Shown here: positions 43,046 to 50,908 of the stretch, in pieces
Layout of the letters: each line of letters starts with the position of its first letter
Position numbering within the stretch: the stretch's first letter is position 1
NCBI GenBank assembly: GCA_030681895.1
Contig: JAUXRI010000329.1
Span: 1-59,279, forward strand
Origin: Myxococcales bacterium
Lineage (GTDB): Bacteria > Myxococcota > Myxococcia > Myxococcales > Myxococcaceae
Reading direction: 5' to 3'
Length of the DNA stretch: 59,279 bases
Translations under genes and position numbers: made by a program
The notes under the pieces: generated by a model
What the model saw: the letters and a program-made list of their open reading frames with translations, nothing else
What the model was told of the DNA's origin: nothing
Databases searched by the model: none

Positions 43046-43792
43046 CTACACGATGCGTGGCAAGGCGCCCGGAGGGTTGCTGCCCTCGTCCACCGTGGCC
43101 GACAGCAGGCGACGGGCTTCGCGCAATTCCCGTTCGATCTCGGCCGCGACCTTGTGGCCTTCGAGCACGTTCGCCAGCGCGGCTGAGGTGGCGCGCATCG
43201 CCTGGACGGCGTGCAAGTGGCGGTTCTTGATGGAGTTGAGGCGGTCTTGCCACTCGGTCACCTCGAGCTGGTACTTCGAGGTGAGGTACTGCTTCTCTTC
43301 CTGGGCGAGCTCGAGCGCCTGCTGAAGCATCGCCACCTCGGTGTCGCGCTCGAAGACCCCGTTGCCGGCCTTCTGCAGCTCCTGGAGCTTGAAGATGAGG
43401 GCCTCGCGCTCCTGGAGGATGCGCTGGTTCTCGATCGCGGCGCGGATCTTCTCCTGCACCAGCGACATCTGGGGGAAGGGCTTCTCGAGGTAGTCGACGG
43501 CTCCGAGGCGCAGCGCCTCGAGGATGGAGGTGACGTTCGGGTAGCCCGTCATCATCATGCACGCGCAGAACGGCTGGCGGCTTCGCGCGGCGCGAATGAC
43601 GTCGAGGCCGCTGCCGTCGGGCAGGTTCTTGTCGACGAGCAACGCACCGAAGCGCTGGGTGTCGAGCAACTTGATCGCGTCGGCGATGCGGCCGGCCGTC
43701 ACGACGGCGAAGGCCTTCTTCTCGAGGGCGATCTTCAAGACGTCGAGCACGATGGGCTCGTCGTCGATGAGCAGGACAGAGTTGGGAACCAC
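43046..43792 (-). CDS. response regulator with long coiled-coil output
   Basis: The start is uncertain. GTG 43792 places the receiver strand (VPNSVLLIDDEP) directly at the N-terminus, while ATG 43840 would add 16 basic residues but overlaps the divergent start codon. From 43792 the product is 248 residues. The receiver (about 1-120) has the acidic pair in LLIDDEP, an acceptor Asp in LLVDKNLPDG, the Thr in MMTGYP, and Lys in YLEKPFP. From about 130 to 235 there is a continuous coiled coil (ILQEREALIFKLQELQKAG; ALELAQEEKQYL). No DNA-binding or enzymatic domain follows, so it likely works through dimerisation or binding a partner. Confidence 0.82.
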   Translation of the reverse strand: MVPNSVLLIDDEPIVLDVLKIALEKKAFAVVTAGRIADAIKLLDTQRFGALLVDKNLPDGSGLDVIRAARSRQPFCACMMMTGYPNVTSILEALRLGAVDYLEKPFPQMSLVQEKIRAAIENQRILQEREALIFKLQELQKAGNGVFERDTEVAMLQQALELAQEEKQYLTSKYQLEVTEWQDRLNSIKNRHLHAVQAMRATSAALANVLEGHKVAAEIERELREARRLLSATVDEGSNPPGALPRIV

Positions 43793-43838
43793 GAGGGAAG
43801 TCTCGCGCTTCGCTCGCCGCCGGTCGAGAATCACCGGC

Positions 43839-44069
43839 ATGGACGAGCTGAATACAGTGCTGGCGAAAGTTGGCGGGTGGAAGTCGGTGGCCTTCGCGGT
43901 CGCGGTCGTCGTGATGATCCTCGTCCTGAAACGGTTGTTCGCTGCTCCCCCTGTGGAGAAGAACGATACGCGCCGAGTCGTGTGTTCATGTGGGTGGCAG
44001 GGGCAGGTCACCCGGCTCAAGCCGCGATGCCCGGTGTGCGGGAAGAGCGAGACGCTCCACGACGCGTGA
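43839..44069 (+). CDS. 76-residue membrane-anchored zinc-ribbon protein
   Basis: A small gene inside a longer open frame; I start at ATG 43839 because a membrane helix follows at once (VAFAVAVVVMILVLKRLF, about 16-34). The cytoplasmic remainder is a zinc ribbon: CSCGWQG...CPVCGKSE, with the pairs C-x-C and C-x-x-C about 15 residues apart. It could hold one zinc ion next to the membrane. It is divergent from the response regulator gene, and its ATG overlaps an ATG on the opposite strand. Function unknown; the plan recalls small adaptor proteins. Confidence 0.65.
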   Translation: MDELNTVLAKVGGWKSVAFAVAVVVMILVLKRLFAAPPVEKNDTRRVVCSCGWQGQVTRLKPRCPVCGKSETLHDA

Positions 44070-44110
44070 GCGCTGGACAGGACGCGTGACGGCGTGGTGA
44101 AGGCCGACGC

Positions 44111-44575
44111 ATGAGCGAGACCTTTCCGGTGACGGTAGCGGTGACGCGGTCCGATGGTTCGGTTGAGAACGTGCGCGTGGGCACGGCGACGAAAAATGGC
44201 GACGGCTTCGCGTTGAGCCTGGGCGACCTGCGCATCGAAGGCCGCGCTGATGCCGCCGCGCCGCGACGTGCCGCGCCTGCTGCCGGGCCCCGCGCGTCAG
44301 GTGGTGGCGACGGCATGGTGTTCCCGCCGTACGGCCGCTCCAAGGGCATGCCGATCGCCGGCGGCTCGATGCAGGATCTCGAGTTCTACGCGAACGGCTG
44401 CAGGCGCACGCTCGGCGACCCCGGCAAGGCGCGGTGGCACGACAAGGAGCGCGTGCTCCTCGCGGCCATCGAGGCCGAGATGTCGCGGCAGGGTGGTGGC
44501 GGTGGTGGTGGTGGTGGCGACATGCCGGACGACGGGCACATTCCGCCGCCGAGCGACGACGACGCGCCGTTCTAG
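44111..44575 (+). CDS. ExoX-C-like domain protein with SSB-type acidic C-terminal tip
   Basis: AAGG before ATG 44111; 154 residues, soluble. The N-terminal 45 residues form a small beta module. After an Ala/Pro linker comes a segment like the exodeoxyribonuclease X C-terminal domain (VFPPYGRSKGMPIAGGSMQD through ARWHDKERVLLAAIEAEM, about 78-125). A Gly run follows, coded by a GGTGGT microsatellite, and an acidic tail ending PSDDDAPF. The last six residues DDDAPF closely match the DDDIPF tip with which single-stranded DNA-binding protein SSB recruits replication and repair enzymes, and the Gly linker is also SSB-like, but no OB fold is visible. It is probably a DNA-metabolism factor; the exact role is unknown. 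Confidence 0.65.
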   Translation: MSETFPVTVAVTRSDGSVENVRVGTATKNGDGFALSLGDLRIEGRADAAAPRRAAPAAGPRASGGGDGMVFPPYGRSKGMPIAGGSMQDLEFYANGCRRTLGDPGKARWHDKERVLLAAIEAEMSRQGGGGGGGGGDMPDDGHIPPPSDDDAPF

Positions 44576-44579
44576 AGCG

Positions 44580-45188
44580 TCACGCTCTTCGGTACAGGCC
44601 GTCGCGGAGCCGCTCGAAGTGTTTCCACCCGAGCGCCGCGATCTCGACCATCGACAGCTGCCTGGCTTTCATCAGCGCCGAGAGCTGCTTCTCGAGACCC
44701 TCCGATAACAAGGTGAGGGTCTCGATGGCGTCCATGAGCGTGAGGCCGGTGGCCAGCTTCGAGGGGTCGAGCCCCTCCACCACGCGCGGCCAGGCCGTCT
44801 TCATGAACTCCGCCTGGCGTTGGGCGAGCTTCGCCTTGAGCGCTGGCGGCGCCTCGGTGATCGCCACCAGGATGAAGTCGGTGGTGAGCGGGTGTTGCCG
44901 GGCGAGCTCGATCTTCCGCATCGAGAGCTGATGCAGGCGCTCGAAGAGATCGGCTGACGCCGGGCCCTCGATGGCGAAGACGAGCTCGATCAGTCGATTC
45001 ACCTCGCGCTCGAAGAGCACCTCGAGCAGCTGCTCCTTCGAGCCGAAGTGGTGAAACACGAGGCCTTTGGCGACGTGCGCCTTCGCCGCGATGGCGTTGG
45101 TCGAGGCGGCCTCGTAGCCGCGGGCAGCGAACTCCTCGAGCGCGGCCTCGAGGATGCGCTCTTTGGCGGTGGGCTCGGTGTCACTCAT
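44580..45188 (-). CDS. TetR-family regulator of the adjacent ABC exporter
   Basis: ATG 45188 overlaps the permease stop (ATGA). The frame is open upstream, but that part is a shadow of the permease gene. The 202-residue product has a TetR helix-turn-helix (RILEAALEEFAARGYEAAST, IAAKAHVAKGLVFHHFGSKE) and an all-helical ligand-binding part. It is the last gene of the ATPase-permease-regulator operon. Two palindromic sites at the operon promoter are its likely operators, so the protein should repress its own operon and be released by an exported compound. The ligand is unknown. Confidence 0.9.
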   Translation of the reverse strand: MSDTEPTAKERILEAALEEFAARGYEAASTNAIAAKAHVAKGLVFHHFGSKEQLLEVLFEREVNRLIELVFAIEGPASADLFERLHQLSMRKIELARQHPLTTDFILVAITEAPPALKAKLAQRQAEFMKTAWPRVVEGLDPSKLATGLTLMDAIETLTLLSEGLEKQLSALMKARQLSMVEIAALGWKHFERLRDGLYRRA

Positions 45189-46009
45189 GCGCGCACGTCG
45201 CGGCGTTCGTACCAGGCGATGGCTGCGGTCGAGGCCGCCAGGGCGATGAGGGGGAGCCAGAGGGCGTGAAGGCTCAGCCCGCCGTGCTTCACGATCTCCG
45301 ACGGCTCCACGAGGGCGAACGGCGAGATCGACGCGAGGCCCTCGGCCTTCGGTGAGAGCTTCGCCACCACCCCGAGCAGATAGACCCCGAGCACCAGGCC
45401 GAGGCTGAGGTTGGGTGCAGCGCGGGCCTGCGAGACGACCGTCGCGATGGCGAACCCGAGCGCGGCGAAGCACAGCCCCAGCATCGCGGCCCCGGCGAAC
45501 ATCGCGAGCACGAGGTCGAGCTGGCGATCTCCCGGTACCACGCTCACCAGCGTCGCGACGGTCACGGCCAGGAGCACGACGTGAAACGCCACCAGCAGCG
45601 AGGCGACCGTCAGGCCCTTGCCGAGCAGCACCTGCCAGCGCGTGACGGGCAACGTGAGCACGGCCTCGGCGGTTCGCTGCGCGTCTTCCCGGCTGACGAC
45701 GCTCGTGCCGAGCAGGCCGGCAAAGATGGTGGCGCCCATGGTGACGGTGATGAAGTTCGCCGAGAGGTAGCCCGCCGGCCGGCTGAAGTCGGTGCCGACG
45801 AGGTTGAACGCCTGCTTGAGCGCCTCAGGCATCATCGCCAGCTTGGCCTCGAGCAGCCCGTTCTGCCCCGCAGCCTGTGGCTGAATCGACATCGTCAACG
45901 CCACCAGGCCCGCGAGCGGCACGAGCCACGAGAGAAACGAGGTGCGCTGCGCTCGCAGCTCGCGCCCCATCACCAACCAGATCGCCTCGACTGCAGTGAG
46001 CTCACGCAT
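45185..46009 (-). CDS. ABC-2 type exporter permease
   Basis: The 274-residue product has about six membrane helices (SWLVPLAGLVALTM, FITVTMGATIFAGLLG, LLVAFHVVLLAVTVATL, LVLAMFAGAAMLGLCFAALG, LGLVLGVYLLGVVA, LWLPLIALAASTAAIAW) and the ABC-2 signature SREDAQRTAEAVLTLPVTR that contacts the ATPase. A large extracytoplasmic loop lies between helices 1 and 2. The start overlaps the ATPase gene by eight bases and the stop overlaps the TetR gene, so all three are translationally coupled. One ATPase and one permease would form a dimer of each. The substrate is probably hydrophobic or a natural product. Confidence 0.9.
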   Translation of the reverse strand: MRELTAVEAIWLVMGRELRAQRTSFLSWLVPLAGLVALTMSIQPQAAGQNGLLEAKLAMMPEALKQAFNLVGTDFSRPAGYLSANFITVTMGATIFAGLLGTSVVSREDAQRTAEAVLTLPVTRWQVLLGKGLTVASLLVAFHVVLLAVTVATLVSVVPGDRQLDLVLAMFAGAAMLGLCFAALGFAIATVVSQARAAPNLSLGLVLGVYLLGVVAKLSPKAEGLASISPFALVEPSEIVKHGGLSLHALWLPLIALAASTAAIAWYERRDVRA

Positions 46010-46886
46010 GGGTCACCTTCAGGTAGTGCTGCATCACGATCTCTTCGAGTGAAGGCTCTTCGATCCTCACGTCGGACGGGCTGAGCGAGGCGAGCGTCGA
46101 CAGCATCGGCGCCAGCTCGCCCGAGAAGAGGAACGAGGCGCCACTGGCCGAGGGGGCCCACTTCGTCACGCCCGTGAGCGACGCCAGGCCAGCGACGTCG
46201 TGCGCCACCACCTCGACGCGCCGGAGCTGCCGCTTCCGCAAGGCCTCCACGTCCTCCACCGCGACCAACCGGCCCTCGTTCAGCACCGCGACGGTGCGGC
46301 AGACGCGCTGCACCTCCGAGAGCACGTGGGACGAGAACAACACCGTCGCGCCGTCACGCGCCTCGGCCTGGAGCACGTCGAACAGCCGCGCCTGCATGAC
46401 GGGATCGAGCCCGTTGGTCGGCTCATCGAGCACCAACAGCTTCGGCCGGTGCTGGAGCGCCGCAACGAGCGCGACCTTCTTCTTGTTGCCCAGCGACAGA
46501 TCCTCGGCGCGCGCCGCCACCTCGAGCTCGAACGTCTCGACGAGCGACGCCCGCCGCGCCTGATGGTCGCCCGGGTGGAAGCGCGCCCGCCACTCGAGCA
46601 CCTCGGCGACGGTGAGCCCGGGGTCGAACTGGTTCTCGCCGGGCACGTAGCCGACCTCGGCCCGGCACCGCGCGCCGTTCACCACCACGTCGCGGCCCAG
46701 CACCTCGGCCCGCCCGGACGTCGGCCGCAACAGCCCCAGCAGCGTTCGAATGGTGGTGCTCTTGCCGGCGCCGTTCGGACCGATGAGGCCGAAGAGCACG
46801 CCCTGTGGAACCTCGAGGCTCACGTCGTCGACGCCGCGCCTGCTGCCGTAGCGCTTCGAGAGATGTTCAAGCCGGAGTGCGTGCAT
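46002..46886 (-). CDS. ABC exporter ATP-binding protein
   Basis: I use ATG 46886 (MHALRLEHLSKRYGSRRGV). The 294-residue product has Walker A GPNGAGKST, Q-loop region YVPGENQFD, signature LSLGNKKKV (LSGGQ replaced, as often in this subgroup), Walker B LLVLDEPTNGLDP, and the switch His in SSHVLSE. The C-terminal 80 residues form the regulatory extension usual for drug and bacitracin-type ABC-2 exporters. It is the first gene of the operon; the promoter and two operators lie directly upstream in the region shared with the divergent oxoamine-synthase gene. Confidence 0.93.
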   Translation of the reverse strand: MHALRLEHLSKRYGSRRGVDDVSLEVPQGVLFGLIGPNGAGKSTTIRTLLGLLRPTSGRAEVLGRDVVVNGARCRAEVGYVPGENQFDPGLTVAEVLEWRARFHPGDHQARRASLVETFELEVAARAEDLSLGNKKKVALVAALQHRPKLLVLDEPTNGLDPVMQARLFDVLQAEARDGATVLFSSHVLSEVQRVCRTVAVLNEGRLVAVEDVEALRKRQLRRVEVVAHDVAGLASLTGVTKWAPSASGASFLFSGELAPMLSTLASLSPSDVRIEEPSLEEIVMQHYLKVTHA

Positions 46887-46898
46887 GTGAAGCCTCGC

Positions 46899-46912
46899 TG
46901 ACCACGTGGTCA
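46899..46912. promoter_or_regulatory. TetR-type operator, proximal
   Basis: TGACCACGTGGTCA is a perfect 14-base palindrome, 13 bases upstream of the ATPase ATG and just downstream of the predicted -10 box. The second copy has its centre 32 bases away, about three helical turns. Confidence 0.75.
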
Positions 46913-46916
46913 ACAC

Positions 46917-46945
46917 TATCTAGCGACGACTGACCACCCGGTCAA
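46917..46945 (-). promoter_or_regulatory. promoter of the ABC exporter operon
   Basis: On the minus strand TTGACC (46945-46940) and TAGATA (46922-46917) are 17 bases apart. The -35 box overlaps the distal operator and the -10 box abuts the proximal one, so a bound TetR dimer at either site would block RNA polymerase. Confidence 0.6.
46931..46944. promoter_or_regulatory. TetR-type operator, distal
   Basis: TGACCACCCGGTCA matches the proximal site at 12 of 14 bases and keeps the TGACC/GGTCA half-sites. It overlaps the -35 box of the exporter promoter and lies 63 bases upstream of the divergent oxoamine-synthase start at 47008. Confidence 0.7.
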
Positions 46946-47007
46946 CCCATCTCGAAAAGGCCCTCGCCTTGCGCTTGGGGCGGCCATTGGGTGTGGTGCT
47001 GAGTGAC

Positions 47008-48231
47008 ATGGCTCGAAACACCAGGTTCGTGGTTGGGGAGGCCGAGGCCGGCATCGCAGAGGCGACCGAGATGGGCCTCATGCACACGAACTTCAGCGCC
47101 CGCGATGGGCGGGTGGTGACGCTCGCTGGAGGGCATCAGGCGGTCGAGTTCATCAACTGCAGCTACCTCGGCCTCGACACCGAGCCGGCGCTCATCGAGG
47201 GCGCCAAACGCGCGGTCGACGAGTTCGGGGTTCACTTCTGCTGCGCGAGATCCCGGCTGACCATTTCGCCCAACGTGCAGCTCGAAGCGGAGCTCAGCGA
47301 GCTCTTCCGCGGCCACGCCATCACGTTTCCCTCCGTCACGGCCGCGCACATGTCGGTGCTCCCGACACTGGCGAGCGGAAAGCTGCTGCCGAGCTCGGTT
47401 CGTTCGAAGACGCGCTTCATCTTCGACAAGCAGGCGCACGCGTCGATGCAGTTCCTTCGGCCCATCATCGCGGCCGAAGCGAGCACCGTCTGCACCATTT
47501 CGCACAATGATCTGCAGGCGCTCGAGGATGAGGCGAAGGCGGCCGACCTCGCGGGCGAGACCCCGGTGTACCTGGCCGATGGTGTGTATTCGATGGGTGG
47601 CCTGTGCCCGCTGCCGGAGCTCGTCGAGCTCAGTGAGAAGTGGGGCATCGTGCTGTACCTCGACGACGCGCACGGCACGTCGATCTTCGGGCGACAGGGC
47701 GAGGGCTCGGTGCGTGGCGCGTGGGATGGCGACCTGCCCGAGACGGTGATCATCACGTACTCGCTCGGCAAGGGCTTCGGCTGCAACGGCGGTGGGGTGC
47801 TCCTGCCGACGAAGTGGCAGGCCGATCGGGTGCGGCGCTTCGGCATGACGTACGGCTTCTCGGCTCCGCTCGATTTTTCGATCGTTGGCGCGGCGCTCGA
47901 GGCGACGAAGCTCCATCGCGACGGCACCGTCGAGCGGCTCCAGCGGGACCTGCGGGCAAGGGTGGCACGCTTCGACGAGCGCATCGGCAGTGACACGCGC
48001 GACTTCAGCCCGATTCGCCGGGTGGTGATCGGCGACGAGGTCGAGTGCCGGGCGATCGGCGCGCGCTTGCTCGAGCGTGGCTACCTCGTGAGCACGGCCT
48101 TCTTCCCCGTGGTCGGCCGAGGCAAAGCGCAGCTGCGGGTCTGCCTGGGCGTCAACCACACCGATGCGCAGATCGACGGCTTCGCGGCGGCGTTGGCCGA
48201 ATCGCGTGAGTCGCTCGCCAGGACCGCGTGA
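47008..48231 (+). CDS. alpha-oxoamine synthase family PLP enzyme
   Basis: ATG 47008 is used; the frame is open to 46969, but no start there has a better ribosome site. The 407-residue product is a fold-type I PLP enzyme of the family that includes 8-amino-7-oxononanoate synthase, serine palmitoyltransferase and CqsA. These enzymes join an amino acid to an acyl thioester with loss of CO2. Motifs: NCSYLGLD near the N-terminus, CARSRLTISPNVQLEAELSE, FDKQAHASM, the PLP-binding Asp in YLDDAHGTSIFG, and the Schiff-base Lys in TYSLGKGFG. No biotin or sphingolipid genes are adjacent. Instead two ATP-grasp ligases follow, the first starting one base after the stop, which suggests a dedicated biosynthetic pathway with an unknown amino-ketone product. 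Confidence 0.88.
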   Translation: MARNTRFVVGEAEAGIAEATEMGLMHTNFSARDGRVVTLAGGHQAVEFINCSYLGLDTEPALIEGAKRAVDEFGVHFCCARSRLTISPNVQLEAELSELFRGHAITFPSVTAAHMSVLPTLASGKLLPSSVRSKTRFIFDKQAHASMQFLRPIIAAEASTVCTISHNDLQALEDEAKAADLAGETPVYLADGVYSMGGLCPLPELVELSEKWGIVLYLDDAHGTSIFGRQGEGSVRGAWDGDLPETVIITYSLGKGFGCNGGGVLLPTKWQADRVRRFGMTYGFSAPLDFSIVGAALEATKLHRDGTVERLQRDLRARVARFDERIGSDTRDFSPIRRVVIGDEVECRAIGARLLERGYLVSTAFFPVVGRGKAQLRVCLGVNHTDAQIDGFAAALAESRESLARTA

Positions 48232-48232
48232 G

Positions 48233-49489
48233 ATGACGCCGGTGGAGTGGCGGCGCTCGTTCCTGGCGCGCGTGCTGGCGCAACCGGAGCGATCGCTCGA
48301 GACGTTCAAAGCAGCGCTCGTTCGAGAAGGCGCGCAGGCGTTGACCCCCGTCGTGTGTCCGGTGGTGATCGACGGGGCGACGCGCAGCCACTTCGAGCGG
48401 CTCGTTCGCGCGTGGCATCAGGGAATGCACGAGGCGCTGCGTGCGTGGGCGAACGACCCAACTGAGTCGATCGTGTTTCCGCCCGGGCTCGAGTCCCGCG
48501 TTCGCGACGATGCACGTCAGGCCCGCGCGCTCGGGAGCACCCGCTACGACTTCATCGTCGACGCCGCTGGGGCCGCGACGCTCATCGAGTGCCAGGCCGG
48601 CGACCCGTCAGGCATGGGCGTGGAGGAGGCCTCGGCTGCGGCGTTCGCGAGCCTGGACGCTTTTGACGCGACGGGGCTCCATCGAACGTCGATCGCGTCG
48701 TCGTTTCGCCAGTTCGTCGCGCCCTCTCCGGCGGCTTCAGGCCTCGTCGTCTTCGTCATTCACCGTGAGGCGTTCCTCGAGTGGGACGTGGCGCGGCTGC
48801 TGACGGTCTTCCGCGCCGAAGGCGTCGACGCGATCATGGTCGACCCAGCTGAGCTTCGGTTCGCCGACGGGCGACTGTGGGTGGGCGCACGCGTGGTGAA
48901 GACGGTGGTGCGCGACAGCCTCGAGGATCTGCTGGCGCCGGAGCGAGTCGCCGCGAGCCACGCGCTGATGGAGGCGTGGGCGGCCGTCGCGGTCGAGGTG
49001 ATCAACCCGATGGGCTCCATTGCGGCCGATCACAAGGTGCTGCTCGGTCGTTTGCGCTCCACTTCCGTTCTCGAATGCCTGCCCGACGAAACCAGCGCGC
49101 TGCTGCGACAGACCGTCCCCGAGACCGTGGCGCTCGAGTCGGTGCGGGCGCCGTCTCGGCAGGAGTGGGTGCTCAAACCGTCCGATGGCTTCGGAGGCTT
49201 CGACGTCACCATCGGCCCTGCGGTCACTGACGACGAGTGGCTCCGCGCCGTGACGGCCGCGGGGAGCAGCGGGCGTACGTTTCTGTTGCAGTCGTTCGTT
49301 CGCGCAGAGCGCGCCGAATTCCCGGTCGTCGTTGACGGGCGGCTGGAGCTCCGGCCACATCACCTCGTGCTGAGCGGGTGGATGCACGGCGATCGCTTCG
49401 GCGGCCTCTTCGCGCGCGTGCACCAGCGTGCAGTGGTGAACGTGCACCAGGGCGGAGGCCTCGTGCCGGTCTACACGCTCGCCTCGTGA
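48233..49489 (+). CDS. circularly permuted ATP-grasp ligase (first copy)
   Basis: ATG 48233 is one base after the stop of the oxoamine synthase gene. The 418-residue product resembles circularly permuted ATP-grasp enzymes related to glutathionylspermidine synthase. An acidic substrate/metal region (TLIECQAGDPSGMG, about 120) comes early, and the nucleotide-binding parts come at the C-terminus: WVLKPSDGFGGFDV with the ATP-binding Lys, the hinge FLLQSFV, and the metal-binding end RAVVNVHQGGG. Such enzymes form amide bonds through an acyl phosphate. It shares its overall plan with the next gene, suggesting duplication and specialisation. Substrates cannot be read from sequence. Confidence 0.72.
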   Translation: MTPVEWRRSFLARVLAQPERSLETFKAALVREGAQALTPVVCPVVIDGATRSHFERLVRAWHQGMHEALRAWANDPTESIVFPPGLESRVRDDARQARALGSTRYDFIVDAAGAATLIECQAGDPSGMGVEEASAAAFASLDAFDATGLHRTSIASSFRQFVAPSPAASGLVVFVIHREAFLEWDVARLLTVFRAEGVDAIMVDPAELRFADGRLWVGARVVKTVVRDSLEDLLAPERVAASHALMEAWAAVAVEVINPMGSIAADHKVLLGRLRSTSVLECLPDETSALLRQTVPETVALESVRAPSRQEWVLKPSDGFGGFDVTIGPAVTDDEWLRAVTAAGSSGRTFLLQSFVRAERAEFPVVVDGRLELRPHHLVLSGWMHGDRFGGLFARVHQRAVVNVHQGGGLVPVYTLAS

Positions 49490-49496
49490 CGACGGG

Positions 49497-50903
49497 GTGG
49501 ATGTGCTCAGGTCTGCGGCCGTGAAGCCGTCACGAGTCCGCCGTCCCGAGGCTGCGCCGAAGCTCGCCGAAGACCAGCACGCGGTCGACACCTTCCGCCG
49601 TCACCTCAAGCGCCACGCGTCTCGCATGGTCGACGTGGTGAGCGCCTTCGAGCGGCGGTGGAAACGGCAGGGCGTCGACACGCTCCACGGCATCGGCATT
49701 CCACTGCGGCCGCTCTTCATCCCCCGCAGCCGGCTCGACGCGCTCAGCGAGGGCTTTCACGAAGGCATGCGCCGCGTCGTGGCCGCGATGCGTGACACCA
49801 TTCGAGATCCCATCGCGCTCGATCGCCAGGTTCCCGTCGGCGCGAAGTTGCTGAAGACGCTCGCGCCGGGGCTCGACAGCCCGCACACGCTCTCCTGGTT
49901 CCGGCCCGACGGCTTCCTGCTGAAGGATCGCTACGTGGTCGGCGAGATCAACTACGGCAACGGCGTCGTGGTGAGCATCGGCTACACCGAGTGCCTGTTC
50001 GATCTGTTCTCGAACCACCCGGCGCACCAGAGCGCAGGGTTCGATCGCCGCGATCTCGATCGGCCGTTCATGGGGTGGCTCGCGGCGATCGAAGCGGCCA
50101 TCGACTACCACCGGCCGGCGCACGTCGTGCTCCTGTCGCATCACGAAGAGTGGCCGTTCGTCGTCGACGACAGCCCGCGCGTTCGCCATCAGGTGGAGCA
50201 GGCGGTGAAGCGGCTGCTCGCGCGAGGGCTCAGCGTGTCGTTCGCGCACGAAGACGAGGCGTACGTCGACGCGAAGGGCAGGGCGCGCGTGAAGGGCTCG
50301 TCGCTGCCCGTCGATCTCTTCGTCGTCACCACCATCAGCTCGTCCTTCATCGACGATCCCTCTCCGCTCCGGAAGGCCGCGCGGCCGCTCGTCGGCACAC
50401 ACGTCGGGGGAGCGCCCATCCTCAAGCCGCTCATCGGGCTCGCGATGGACAAGGGCGTTCTTCCGTTCGCGAATGCGGTCGGCGCGCTGCCCGTCGAGTG
50501 CGCTGATGGCTCGCACGTCGTCGCGCCAGACACCTGGTACGTCGGACCCGAGTCGAGTCAGTGGATGCACGACAATCAGCGCCAGCTCGTCATCAAGCGC
50601 TCGTTCGTCGCGAAGGACACGGTCATCGGCGTCGCCTCGTCGAAGGACGACTGGAGCGCCGCGGTCGAGCGTTCTGCCAACCGCGAGTACGTCGTGCAGC
50701 GGTACCAGTCTCTGCCGCGCACCGAAATGCCGATATTGCTCGACGGCCGCGTGGAGTGGATTCCCGTGCGCGTCGAGTTCACCCCCTTCATCGTGCACGG
50801 ACGCTACTCGGGCGCGCTGGCCAGGTATGCGCCAGACGCGCCCGGTCTCATCCTCTCGCCACCGCCCGACGGCATGGGCATGACGATGGTGCACGCGACG
50901 TGA
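49497..50903 (+). CDS. circularly permuted ATP-grasp ligase (second copy)
   Basis: Starts at GTG 49497, or more likely at GTG 49503 given GACGGGG just upstream, seven bases or more after the previous stop. The 468-residue product has the same fold plan: YVVGEINYGNGVVVSIGYTE in the middle, then QLVIKRSFVAKDTVIG with the ATP-binding Lys, YVVQRYQ as hinge, EFTPFIVHGRYSGALARY, and the terminal SPPPDGMGM. It has a longer N-terminal helical region (about 1-110) than the first copy. The two ligases may act in sequence or as a heterodimer on the product of the oxoamine synthase. Function is inferred from family only. Confidence 0.75.
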   Translation: MDVLRSAAVKPSRVRRPEAAPKLAEDQHAVDTFRRHLKRHASRMVDVVSAFERRWKRQGVDTLHGIGIPLRPLFIPRSRLDALSEGFHEGMRRVVAAMRDTIRDPIALDRQVPVGAKLLKTLAPGLDSPHTLSWFRPDGFLLKDRYVVGEINYGNGVVVSIGYTECLFDLFSNHPAHQSAGFDRRDLDRPFMGWLAAIEAAIDYHRPAHVVLLSHHEEWPFVVDDSPRVRHQVEQAVKRLLARGLSVSFAHEDEAYVDAKGRARVKGSSLPVDLFVVTTISSSFIDDPSPLRKAARPLVGTHVGGAPILKPLIGLAMDKGVLPFANAVGALPVECADGSHVVAPDTWYVGPESSQWMHDNQRQLVIKRSFVAKDTVIGVASSKDDWSAAVERSANREYVVQRYQSLPRTEMPILLDGRVEWIPVRVEFTPFIVHGRYSGALARYAPDAPGLILSPPPDGMGMTMVHAT

Positions 50904-50908
50904 GCCGG

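Noticed and set aside
44497..44520. GGTGGT tandem repeat as a regulatory or CRISPR-like element
   Set aside because: It is an in-frame Gly-codon microsatellite within the SSB-tip protein gene; no spacer structure.
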